From Tropicimonas sp. IMCC34043 (lineage in GTDB: Bacteria > Pseudomonadota > Alphaproteobacteria > Rhodobacterales > Rhodobacteraceae): a stretch of 64,000 nucleotides of DNA. The notes under the pieces were generated by a model. It worked only from the letters and a program-made list of their open reading frames with translations, had not been told where the DNA came from and ran no database searches. The number at the start of each line of letters is the position of its first letter. The first letter of the stretch is position 1. The stretch spans positions 166,446-230,445 of the forward strand of contig NZ_QMEK01000007.1 in the NCBI RefSeq assembly GCF_003390845.1, given 5' to 3'. Of the stretch, positions 21,413 to 29,322 are shown one piece after another. The position numbers and the translations under genes were made by a program.

Positions 21413-21678
21413 TCGCCGGGTCGGGAACCGCGGACGGCCCGCAGCCCGTCCAGCACCTCGTCCGCCGGCAGATAGGCCGCGCGCGGGGTCGCCATGCGGG
21501 CGCGGATCTCCTCGGCCATGGCGTCGAGCGCCCGGTCGCGCGTCGCCTCGTCGCGCATCATCTGTTCGACCGCCGCGGCGACAGCGGCACTTGTCGAGGC
21601 ATAGACGCCCTCGGCCACCTTCTCGGCCAGATAGGCGCGGTGGCGGTCGGTGAAGCTGAGGGTTGTCTTGACGGTCAT
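21409..21678 (-). CDS. parD: ParD-type antitoxin
   Basis: An 89-residue antitoxin with an N-terminal ribbon-helix-helix DNA-binding domain (K-T-T-L-S-F-T-D-R-H-R-A-Y-L and the S-T-S-A-A-V-A-A-A-V-E-Q-M segment) and a charged C-terminal half that would wrap around the toxin. It precedes and overlaps parE. A short inverted repeat, TGGT-CAT-ACCA at 21698-21708, lies about 20 bp upstream and may be the autoregulatory operator. The pair sits between the sit operon and the exporter operon and has no mobile-element genes beside it. Confidence 0.85.
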   Translation of the reverse strand: MTVKTTLSFTDRHRAYLAEKVAEGVYASTSAAVAAAVEQMMRDEATRDRALDAMAEEIRARMATPRAAYLPADEVLDGLRAVRGSRPGE

Positions 21679-21741
21679 GGCGGCCTTCGGTGTTACTTGG
21701 TCATACCATGCGCCGATTCCGCCGCCACGTCCAGCCCGCGC

Positions 21742-22839
21742 CTATTCCATCCGGGCACGGAACAGCACCGCCGAGGTGCCAAGCGTCACCAGCGCGATCA
21801 GCGCCAGCGGCCAGGTGTTGGCCCACAGATCCGGGATCGGCATGTCCTTCAGGAACACCCCTTCGCTGACGACCAGGAAATGCTTGGTCGGATCGGCCTG
21901 GGTGACCCATTGCAGCCAGACCGGCATGTTTTCGACCGGGCTGGCATAGCCCGACAGCAGGATCGCGGGCACGGCGACCAGGAACATGCCCAGAAACGCC
22001 TGCTGCTGGGTCTGCGACAGCGACGAGACCAGCATCCCGACGCCCGCGAGCGCCAGCAGGTAAAGCAGCAGCGAAAGATAGAAGAACGGCACCGAGCCGG
22101 TCAGCGGCACCCCGAACAGGGTCGAGATCAGCAGAATATAGATCGAGGCGTTGAAGAAGCCGACCAGCATCGGCGGCACCACCTTGCCGATCAGGATCTC
22201 GGGCACCCGCAGCGGCGAGACCATGAGCTGGTCGAAGCTTCCCAGTTCGCGTTCCCGCGCCACCGCCTGCGAGGTGAGGCCAAGCCCGGTGATTGTGGTG
22301 ATGATGACCACGAGGCCCGGCATGGTGAACCACAGATATTGCAGGTTGGGATTGAACCAGTGGGTGACGACCGATTGCGAGCTGGCCGTCTGCACCGAGA
22401 CTTCGGCCCCGACGCCCTTGGCGATCTCGGACATGTAGCCCGCCACGATCTGCGCCGCGTTCGACTTGCGCCCGTCGAACAGCCCCTGGATCTCGGCCGG
22501 CCGGCCGGCGGCCACGTCGCCGCTGAATTCCGGCCCGAACGAGAGCACGCCGATCACCTGCTGCCGGTCGATGGCCCGGCGGATCGCCGCTTCGCTGTGA
22601 AGCGGGATCACCCGCGCGACGTTCGGGCTCCCGCCGATGCGCTGCGCGATCTCGATGCTCCAGGCGCCGCCGTCCCGGTCGTAGATCCCGATCGCCGTGT
22701 TCTTCACCTCCATCGTGGTGGCGAAGCCAAGCACGAAGAACTGCATGAGCGGCGGCACGATCAGGATCATCCGTGCCCGCGGGTCGCGCAGGATCGCCCA
22801 GAGTTCCTTGACGATCATGGCAAGCAGCCGACCGGCCAT
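21742..22839 (-). CDS. ybhR: ABC-2 type exporter permease (YbhR-like)
   Basis: A 365-residue ABC-2 permease: one N-terminal membrane segment (I-L-I-V-P-P-L-M-Q-F-F-V-L-G-F), a large periplasmic domain (about 45-175), then five membrane segments. The motif R-E-R-E-L-G-S-F-D-Q-L-M-V-S-P-L (about 205-220), which contacts the ATPase, is characteristic. Its start overlaps the stop of the preceding permease gene (TGATG). Order and types match E. coli ybhGFSR, an exporter linked to tolerance of drugs and cations; the substrate here is unknown. It is the last gene of the operon. Confidence 0.85.
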   Translation of the reverse strand: MAGRLLAMIVKELWAILRDPRARMILIVPPLMQFFVLGFATTMEVKNTAIGIYDRDGGAWSIEIAQRIGGSPNVARVIPLHSEAAIRRAIDRQQVIGVLSFGPEFSGDVAAGRPAEIQGLFDGRKSNAAQIVAGYMSEIAKGVGAEVSVQTASSQSVVTHWFNPNLQYLWFTMPGLVVIITTITGLGLTSQAVARERELGSFDQLMVSPLRVPEILIGKVVPPMLVGFFNASIYILLISTLFGVPLTGSVPFFYLSLLLYLLALAGVGMLVSSLSQTQQQAFLGMFLVAVPAILLSGYASPVENMPVWLQWVTQADPTKHFLVVSEGVFLKDMPIPDLWANTWPLALIALVTLGTSAVLFRARME

Positions 22840-23957
22840 CAGGCGATCCTCCGCCGCGTGACCCGGATCGCCAGCACGAAGAACACGAGCCCGAACAGCA
22901 ACAGGGCCGCGATGCCACGCCAGAACATGGGCCAGATGTCGCCGACGACGAACACCGTCTGCAGGGACGGCACCAGATAGCGCGCCGGCACGATATAGGT
23001 GAAAGCCTGGATGACGGGCGGCATCGACGGGATCTCGAACAGGAAGCCCGACAGCACCATCGAGGGCAGGAACGACAGGATCAGCGCCATCTGGCTGGCG
23101 ACGAACTGGTTCTTGGTGGCCGCCGAGATCAGCAGCCCCTGACCGAGCGCCGGCACCAGATAGGCGGACGAGAGCGCCATGAGCGCGAGGATCGAGCCGC
23201 GGAACGGCACGTCGAAGACGGTGATTGCCAGGGTCGTGCAGAGCGCCACCGACCCGAGGCCCAGCACGAAATAGGGCAGGACCTTGCTGGCCAGCAGCTC
23301 GGCCATGGCGACGGGGGTCGCCATCATCGCTTCCATGGTGCCGCGTTCCCATTCGCGGGCGACGACGAGGGCCGTCAGCAGCGTGCCGATCATCGCCATG
23401 ACGATGGCGATCGAGCCGGGGATCAGGAAATCGCGGCTGGTCAGTTCGGCGTTGTACCAGAACCGCGGGACCAGCGTGATCGGCGGCGCGGCGGTCACGC
23501 CGGCCTCGGCCGCCCGTTGCGCGGCCCAGGTGGCGCGCACCCCTTCGGCAAAATTGGCGACGAAGGCTGCGCTGTTGGGCTGGGCACCGTCGGTAATGAT
23601 CTGGATCTCGGCCGTCCGGTCGGCGGCGATAAGCCTCTGTCCGAAATCCTGCGGGATCACCACGATGCCGCGGATCCGCCCCGCGACCAGATCGGGTTCC
23701 AGCCCGCGCGGCTCGGGTGCCATGGTGACGTCGAACCAGGGCGAATTGCGATAGGCCACGGCAAGGCTCGCGGCCTCCTGGCTGTCGTCCTGCTGTGCGA
23801 CGCCGATGCGCACCTCGCGGATGTCGAGCGAGACGGCATAGCCGAACAGGAACAGCAGGATCAGCGGCAGCACGAAGGCGATCAGGAAGGTCGAGGGATC
23901 GCGCAGGATCTGGCGGCTTTCCTTGACCAGCAGGGCGCGGAACCGGCGCAGGCTCAT
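22839..23957 (-). CDS. ybhS: ABC-2 type exporter permease (YbhS-like)
   Basis: A 372-residue partner permease with the same plan: K-E-S-R-Q-I-L-R-D-P-S-T (about 13-24) before the first membrane segment, an external domain, and the R-E-W-E-R-G-T-M-E-A-M-M-A-T-P-V motif (about 222-237) before the C-terminal membrane bundle. It overlaps the ATPase gene by 4 bp upstream and the second permease by 1 bp downstream. With YbhR it would form the membrane channel of an ATP-driven efflux complex. Confidence 0.85.
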   Translation of the reverse strand: MSLRRFRALLVKESRQILRDPSTFLIAFVLPLILLFLFGYAVSLDIREVRIGVAQQDDSQEAASLAVAYRNSPWFDVTMAPEPRGLEPDLVAGRIRGIVVIPQDFGQRLIAADRTAEIQIITDGAQPNSAAFVANFAEGVRATWAAQRAAEAGVTAAPPITLVPRFWYNAELTSRDFLIPGSIAIVMAMIGTLLTALVVAREWERGTMEAMMATPVAMAELLASKVLPYFVLGLGSVALCTTLAITVFDVPFRGSILALMALSSAYLVPALGQGLLISAATKNQFVASQMALILSFLPSMVLSGFLFEIPSMPPVIQAFTYIVPARYLVPSLQTVFVVGDIWPMFWRGIAALLLFGLVFFVLAIRVTRRRIA

Positions 23958-25660
23958 GCCGCGGCCTCCGCCTCGGCGTCATGCGCCTCGATCAGCGCGA
24001 TGAAGGCATCCTCGAGCGTCGGATCGGCCCGGCCGGTGTGGGCGGCGGCGTCGGCTTTCAGCTCGTCGGGGGTGCCAAGCGCGATCTGTTCGGCGCGATA
24101 GATCACCAGGATCCGGTCGCAGTATTCGGCCTCTTCCATGAAATGCGTGGTCACCAGAACCGTCACACCCTTTTGCACCAGCCCGTTGATGTGGCTCCAG
24201 AATTCGCGCCGGACGATGGGGTCGACGCCCGAGGTCGGCTCGTCGAGGAACAGCACGGGCGGCTCGTGCATCACCGCGCAGGCAAGCGACAGACGTTGGC
24301 GGAACCCCAAAGGCAGCCCGCCCGCGTTCTGGCGCAGATAGGGGCCAAGGTGGAACACCTCGGTCAGCTGGGCGATCCGGGCGCGGCGGGCGGCGCCGGT
24401 CAGCCCATAGGCGCCGGCGAAGAAATTCAGGTTCTGCCGCACGCTGAGATCGCCGTAGAGCGAGAATTTCTGCGCCATGTAGCCCAGCGACTGGCGGGCG
24501 GCGGCGCGGGCATGGCGCAGGTCGTGGCCCGCGACATGGCCCTGGCCCTCGGTCGGGGTCAGCAGGCCGCAGAGCATCTTGAAGGTGGTCGATTTGCCTG
24601 CGCCATTGGGGCCGAGCAGGCCAAAGATCTCGCCGCGCGGGATGGTGAAGCCGATGTCGCGGGCGGCGGTGAAATCGCCAAAGCGCTTGGTCAGGCCCTT
24701 GGCCTCGATTGCCGCGACGCCGGTGTCGGGGATGGTTCGATAGCTTTCGGCCAGTGCGCTGGTGCCCTTCGGCCCGCCGCCCAGCCGATCGACAAAGGCA
24801 TCCTCGAACCGCGGCGGCACGGCTTGCGTGTCATCGGGGGGCGCCGCCCCCGCCGCCGTCAGCAACCGCAGCGATGCACCCTGGATCGTCGCGTCCCGGA
24901 TGTCGTCGCGGTCCATCATCCGGGTCAGCAGCCGCCGCCTGCCCCGCCCCTCGGCCAGCAGCCGAAAGGTCCGCCCCGTCACCTCGCGGGTCAGCTCGGC
25001 GGGCGGGCCGGCGTGGATCAGCCGGCCTTCGTTCAGCAGAAACACCTCGTCGCATTTCTCGGCCTCGTCCAGATAGGCGGTGGACCACAAAACCGCGATC
25101 CCCTCGCCGGTCAGTTGCTGGACCATCGCCCAAAGCTCGCGCCGCGACACCGGATCGACCCCGACGCCCGGTTCGTCGAGCAACAGCAGGTCGGGCGTCT
25201 CGACCAGCGCACAGGCAAGGCCGAGTTTCTGTTTCATCCCGCCCGAGAGCTTGCCGGCGAAACGGCCCTGAAACCGGGTCAGGTCGGTAAAGCGCAGCAG
25301 CTCGGCAAAGCGCCCGGCCCGGGCGCTGTCGGGCAAGCCGCGCAGCTCGGCGTAAAGCCGCAGGTTCTCGATTACCGTCAGATCCTCGTAGAGGCCGAAG
25401 CGCTGCGGCATGTAGCCGATGCGCGCCCGGTCGGTCGCGGTCGCCCTGTGGCCGAACACCGTGACCGCGCCCGCGTCGGGGTCGAGCAGCCCGGCCAGCA
25501 GCCGGATCAGCGTGGTCTTGCCGGCGCCATCGGGGCCGACAAGCCCGCTCATCCGGCCCGGACGGATCTGAAGCGTGACATTGTCGAGCGCCGGCGTTCC
25601 GCCCTTGCCGAATCGGCGCGTGACGGCATCGAGTTCGGCTGTGGCGGCGGGATCGGTCAT
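23954..25660 (-). CDS. ybhF: Exporter ATP-binding protein with two ABC domains (YbhF-like)
   Basis: A 568-residue fused ATPase. Domain 1 (about 5-235) has Walker A G-P-D-G-A-G-K-T-T, signature L-S-G-G-M-K-Q and Walker B L-L-L-D-E-P-G-V-G-V-D. Domain 2 (about 320-545) has Walker A G-P-N-G-A-G-K-S-T, Walker B L-F-L-D-E-P-T-S-G-V-D, and a signature that reads L-P-L-G-F-R-Q instead of LSGGxxQ, a degeneration I also associate with YbhF-type proteins. The linker near 285-310 is Gly/Ala-rich. It overlaps the membrane-fusion gene upstream and the YbhS-like gene downstream by 4 bp each. Confidence 0.87.
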   Translation of the reverse strand: MTDPAATAELDAVTRRFGKGGTPALDNVTLQIRPGRMSGLVGPDGAGKTTLIRLLAGLLDPDAGAVTVFGHRATATDRARIGYMPQRFGLYEDLTVIENLRLYAELRGLPDSARAGRFAELLRFTDLTRFQGRFAGKLSGGMKQKLGLACALVETPDLLLLDEPGVGVDPVSRRELWAMVQQLTGEGIAVLWSTAYLDEAEKCDEVFLLNEGRLIHAGPPAELTREVTGRTFRLLAEGRGRRRLLTRMMDRDDIRDATIQGASLRLLTAAGAAPPDDTQAVPPRFEDAFVDRLGGGPKGTSALAESYRTIPDTGVAAIEAKGLTKRFGDFTAARDIGFTIPRGEIFGLLGPNGAGKSTTFKMLCGLLTPTEGQGHVAGHDLRHARAAARQSLGYMAQKFSLYGDLSVRQNLNFFAGAYGLTGAARRARIAQLTEVFHLGPYLRQNAGGLPLGFRQRLSLACAVMHEPPVLFLDEPTSGVDPIVRREFWSHINGLVQKGVTVLVTTHFMEEAEYCDRILVIYRAEQIALGTPDELKADAAAHTGRADPTLEDAFIALIEAHDAEAEAAA

Positions 25661-26649
25661 GGTGTCGGCCTGTCCAGCATCACCGTCACCGGCTGGCCCT
25701 GGCGCAGCGCGTCGTCGGCATCGAGGACGTTGATCCGCAGCCGGAACACCAGATCGGTACGCAGGCTGGGGGTCTGCACCGACTTTGGCGTGAATTCCGC
25801 GGTGGGCGAGACGAAGCCGATGGTGCCGTGATAAGTCTTGTCGCTGCTGTCGGTGGTCAGCCGCACCGTCGCGCCCGGCACCACCTTGCCGAGATCGGGT
25901 TCCGACACATAGGCGCGGACCCGGACGGGCCGGTCGATGGCGATGGTGAAGACGGTCGCGCCCGCCGCGACGATGGCGCCGGGTTCGTGCGCGCGGGTCA
26001 GAACCGTGCCCTCCTGCACCGCCGTCAGGGTGGCATCGTCGAGCGCGGTCTTCGCCTGATCCTGCTTGGCCAGCGCCGCCGCCAGATCGGCCGCCGCCGC
26101 AGCGATGTCTTCGGCCCGGCTGCCGGCCTCGGACAGCGACAGCGCCTGACGGGCCGACGCCAGCGCGGCCTTCGCCTCGTTGAAATCGGCCTCGGCGGTG
26201 TCGAGGTCGGACTGGCTGATGGTTTTCGATGCGACAAGGCGGCTGGCACGCGTGTAGGACAGTTCGGCCCGCTTGACCGAGGCTTCGTGCTGGGTGACCA
26301 GCGCGCGGGCCATGTCGACCTCTTGCGGGCGGTTGCCGGCCAGGGCCTTGTCATGCGCCGCCGTGGCGGCGGCGACCTCGGCATTTGCCGCGTCGAGCGC
26401 CTGTTGCAAAGGCACCGGGTCGAGCTGTGCCAGAACCTCGCCCGGCGTGACATGGGCACCCTCGTCGACGGGCATCGAGGCGATCCTGCCGCCGACCCGG
26501 AACCCCAGATCGACGGTGCGGATATCGACATTGCCGTAAAGCGTCAGCTCGGACTGCGGTTCGGGCGCAAACAGCCCGTTCTTCCAGGCGACGCCAGCCC
26601 CGGCTGCAAGCGCCAGAACGACGATGGCCACGATCACCGGTTTCTTCAT
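25657..26649 (-). CDS. ybhG: Membrane fusion (HlyD) protein of the exporter
   Basis: A 330-residue periplasmic adaptor. One N-terminal membrane anchor (I-V-A-I-V-V-L-A-L-A-A-G-A-G-V-A, about 6-21) precedes a lipoyl half-domain (D-I-R-T-V-D-L-G-F-R-V-G-G-R-I), a long Ala-rich coiled-coil hairpin (about 95-210) and a beta-barrel region ending in G-Q-P-V-T-V-M-L. The start at 26649 is chosen because it opens the signal anchor; the longer frame has no family counterpart. It overlaps the TetR stop (ATGA) and the ATPase start, so regulator and exporter are one transcript. Confidence 0.87.
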   Translation of the reverse strand: MKKPVIVAIVVLALAAGAGVAWKNGLFAPEPQSELTLYGNVDIRTVDLGFRVGGRIASMPVDEGAHVTPGEVLAQLDPVPLQQALDAANAEVAAATAAHDKALAGNRPQEVDMARALVTQHEASVKRAELSYTRASRLVASKTISQSDLDTAEADFNEAKAALASARQALSLSEAGSRAEDIAAAAADLAAALAKQDQAKTALDDATLTAVQEGTVLTRAHEPGAIVAAGATVFTIAIDRPVRVRAYVSEPDLGKVVPGATVRLTTDSSDKTYHGTIGFVSPTAEFTPKSVQTPSLRTDLVFRLRINVLDADDALRQGQPVTVMLDRPTP

Positions 26650-27311
26650 TGCGCGCTCTCCATTGGTGCCAGGATTGCCCGGATCTGGCCTTGCACCACG
26701 GATCGGACCCGCTCGCCATGATCGGGGGTCAGCGTCTCCCACCCTGTCACCGCCATGACCGTCGCCCGGGCAACGCGGAACACAAGGAGCTGGCCGAAGA
26801 TCGTCACCGATTTGATGCGGACTTCCTCTGGCCCCCAGCGGCCGTTCCCGGCCCGTTCGACAAGGCCGACCAGACGCGCAGTAAGACGCGAGATCAGCTT
26901 GCCATAGATGATTTCAAAGGCCTCTGTCGGCTCCATCTGTTCGCGCACGACAAACCGCGCCAGCGACGCGCCTTCGGGGGCAAGCATGAAGCGGAGCGCA
27001 ACCTCGGCGATGCGGCAGATCTCGTCCACCGCCTCGGCCGGGTCGAGCTGGTCGGGGGGCGTGGCTTTGACCAGCAACGGGCCGAGAAACTCGGCGATCC
27101 GGTCGGTGGCGTAGTCGGCCGCGGCCAGATAGAGCCCCTGCTTGCTGCCATAATGATAGGTGATCGAGGACATCACCGTTCCGGCCGCGCGGGCAAGTTC
27201 GCGGGTGCTGATGCCGTCGACACCCTTCAACCCGAATTGTTCCACCGCGGTTTCCAGCAGCCGGTCATAGGCTGGCCTATCGGGTTTCGACGTCTCCGGG
27301 GGTGTGGTCAT
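26646..27311 (-). CDS. cecR: TetR-family repressor (CecR-like) of the exporter operon
   Basis: A 221-residue TetR regulator. The N-terminal helix-turn-helix includes L-E-T-A-V-E-Q-F-G-L-K-G-V-D-G-I-S-T-R-E-L-A-R-A-A-G-T broken by the turn, followed by S-S-I-T-Y-H-Y-G-S-K-Q-G-L-Y. The C-terminal ligand domain resembles the DUF1956/CecR type. The ATG at 27311 has a GAGG site; the long open frame upstream is non-coding. First gene of the cecR-ybhGFSR-like operon. A perfect 20-bp palindrome 28 bp upstream is the obvious operator. It probably derepresses efflux on binding a toxic hydrophobic compound. Confidence 0.85.
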   Translation of the reverse strand: MTTPPETSKPDRPAYDRLLETAVEQFGLKGVDGISTRELARAAGTVMSSITYHYGSKQGLYLAAADYATDRIAEFLGPLLVKATPPDQLDPAEAVDEICRIAEVALRFMLAPEGASLARFVVREQMEPTEAFEIIYGKLISRLTARLVGLVERAGNGRWGPEEVRIKSVTIFGQLLVFRVARATVMAVTGWETLTPDHGERVRSVVQGQIRAILAPMESAQ

Positions 27312-27339
27312 GGCGGCCTCGCGGGTTCTGTCCGCGTTA

Positions 27340-27359
27340 TTGTTCGTTCGAACGAACAA
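27340..27359. promoter_or_regulatory. Perfect 20-bp palindromic TetR operator
   Basis: TTGTTCGTTCGAACGAACAA is a perfect inverted repeat with no spacer, starting 28 bp upstream of the TetR start codon, where it would overlap a promoter. Nested GTTCG half-sites are typical of TetR-family operators. Autoregulation of the whole exporter operon is the likely role. Confidence 0.85.
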
Positions 27360-28089
27360 GTCAATATCGTGCGGCCGACGCGTTGGCCCATCGGTCCGCC
27401 GGCCGTCGCGGGACTGCACAAGATGGGGCAGATCGGCGGCAGCATCTGCCCAGCATTTGTGCGCACCGGGCCGGTGCGGCGGCTGTTCCGGGCATAGGGG
27501 GTGGCTTTCTGCGCCTGCACGGTGTAGGAAACCTGCGATGCGGACGGGTTTGTGGCGCAGGGACAGGACTCGGGCGGTGCGAACCGCCGGGCGGCCCTCG
27601 ATCAGCGAACCCGCGGCACCCGCGGGCTGTACCGGCGCCTCTGGCGCGGATCTGGCCCTGGGGTCCGGAACCTGACCCGTACCTGCGATCCTCCGCATGT
27701 TCCGGATCGCGACAACGCCGAGCGGGCGATAACGTTGGTCAATCTGTGCCACAGCCCGCGGCCCGGCGGACCTTTGACGTCCTCCGTCGGGAAACGTCCC
27801 ATCTGCCTGCGCCGTCGTATCGCGGGCAACAGCCGCGGTGACGCGGCGCGTTCGGCCGAACGATCCCTGGCGCGCATTTCGCCGGGCAGCGCGGCCTGGG
27901 GCGAAACCTCCATATCCCTTCCCGGGGGGCACGAAGCTGCCGGGGAAGCCGTCCGATCAAGGGGCAAACTTCATGTGGCGGACGACCACGAAGCGCAGAT
28001 TGCAAGGGTATCAGGGAACAAAACGCCTGGTGCCGCGTTGAGACAGGCAGGAGTTCGACCATTCGACCAAGCGACAAAATGGAGACCGC
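27360..28089. other. 730-bp region without a recognisable gene
   Basis: Open frames exist on both strands but their translations are Arg/Gly/Pro-rich, low in hydrophobic patterning and unlike any family known to me, and none has a convincing ribosome-binding site. The last 60 bp probably hold the promoter of the following small membrane-protein gene. It could contain a small RNA or decayed coding sequence; nothing specific was seen. Confidence 0.4.
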
Positions 28090-28272
28090 ATGTTCAATCT
28101 TTCCGGGTTCTTCGGGATCATTCTGCTGGCCCTCGACATCTGGGCGATCATCTCTATCGCCGGGTCGCGGACCGGAACCGGGGCCAAGGTGCTCTGGATC
28201 CTGCTGGTGATCCTGCTGCCGCTTCTGGGATTCATCATCTGGTTCTTTGCCGGCCCGCGCAAACCGGCCTGA
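28090..28272 (+). CDS. PLDc_N-domain small membrane protein
   Basis: A 60-residue protein with two hydrophobic segments (about 6-24 and 34-53) joined by a short basic loop (G-S-R-T-G-T-G-A-K). The pattern D-I-W-A-I-I and L-W-I-L-L-V-I-L-L-P-L-L-G-F-I-I-W-F-F-A-G-P-R matches the N-terminal domain of cardiolipin synthases (PLDc_N), here standing alone. GGAG lies 5 bp before the ATG. Such mini-proteins are widespread in bacteria and their role is unknown. It precedes the glucosylglycerol genes by about 175 bp and need not be co-transcribed. Confidence 0.8.
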   Translation: MFNLSGFFGIILLALDIWAIISIAGSRTGTGAKVLWILLVILLPLLGFIIWFFAGPRKPA

Positions 28273-28447
28273 GCCGGCGACCGCCAGAGACCGTATCGAG
28301 GACGTGATCCGCTCCTGATGACGCAGAACCCGTAAGTTAGGCCATTGCATGACCGACGGGCCTTGCCCGACCAAGCTATCCGCCACATCGGCATCGCGCC
28401 CCGCGATCCGAACCACAACCGAACAGAAAGACCTTCAGAAAGACCCT

Positions 28448-29257
28448 ATGACGCAAGCACAGCAGACCCCGACCCGCCCTGAGCCCACTGGTTTCACCCC
28501 GCCGGCGCTTCACGCCGCACCGCTTGCCGGGCGCCGCATGGTGCTGGCAACCGACCTTGACGGGACGTTCCTTGGTGGCAGCGACGGCGATCGTCGCCGG
28601 CTGTACGACTGGATCGAGGCCAACCGCCAGACGGTCGGGCTGATCTTTGTCACCGGGCGCGACCCTGCGTTCATTCGCGATCTCTGCGGCGGCGGCGACG
28701 TGCCCTGGCCCGACTACGTGATCGGCGATGTCGGCACGACCATTGCGCGGATCACGTCCGAGGGTGAGATCGAACCGATTGCGGTGCTCGAAGAGGAAAT
28801 CGCCCTGACCTGGGACAGCAGCGCGGCGCGGGTGCGCGCGGCGCTCGACGGCCGCGCGGGGCTGCGGCTGCAACCGACCGAGTTCCGCTATCGGCTCAGC
28901 TATGACCTCGACCCTGACGATCTTGACCCCACCGCAAAGGCGACGGTCGAGGCGATGGGCTTCGACGTGCTGATCTCGGACAACCGGTTCTTTGACGTGC
29001 TGCCCGCCGGGATTTCGAAAGGGCCGTCGCTGCGGCGGCTGATCGACCATCTCGGGCTGGTGGAAACCCGCGTGCTGGCGGCGGGCGACACGCTCAACGA
29101 TCTGTCGATGCTGGCGCTTGGCGTGCCTGCCGTCGCGGTGGGCGGCGCCGAAAAGCGCCTGCTCGACGAGGTCGGGCACCTGCCCCACGTCCACGTCGCC
29201 GAAGGCGTCGGCGCGGCCGGCATTCACGAGGCGATCGCGACCTTCGGGCTGCACTGA
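28448..29257 (+). CDS. ggpP: Glucosylglycerol 3-phosphatase, HAD-IIB type
   Basis: A 269-residue HAD hydrolase of the sucrose-phosphatase/Cof subgroup. Motif I is A-T-D-L-D-G-T-F (Asp36, Asp38), motif II F-V-T-G-R-D near 77, the Lys of I-S-K-G-P-S-L and motif IV A-A-G-D-T-L-N-D-L-S-M. In Pseudomonas-type bifunctional GgpPS enzymes a HAD domain of this sort is fused in front of the synthase; here the two are separate adjacent genes. Expected reaction: glucosylglycerol phosphate to the osmolyte glucosylglycerol. The start is uncertain: an in-frame ATG at 28349 would add 33 residues with no recognisable sequence. Phosphatase activity on another sugar phosphate cannot be excluded. Confidence 0.75.
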   Translation: MTQAQQTPTRPEPTGFTPPALHAAPLAGRRMVLATDLDGTFLGGSDGDRRRLYDWIEANRQTVGLIFVTGRDPAFIRDLCGGGDVPWPDYVIGDVGTTIARITSEGEIEPIAVLEEEIALTWDSSAARVRAALDGRAGLRLQPTEFRYRLSYDLDPDDLDPTAKATVEAMGFDVLISDNRFFDVLPAGISKGPSLRRLIDHLGLVETRVLAAGDTLNDLSMLALGVPAVAVGGAEKRLLDEVGHLPHVHVAEGVGAAGIHEAIATFGLH

Positions 29258-29322
29258 CGCCGGGCGAAAACGACGCGATATCAGATACATCCAGAAAATT
29301 CACAAGATTCAAAGGACAACCC

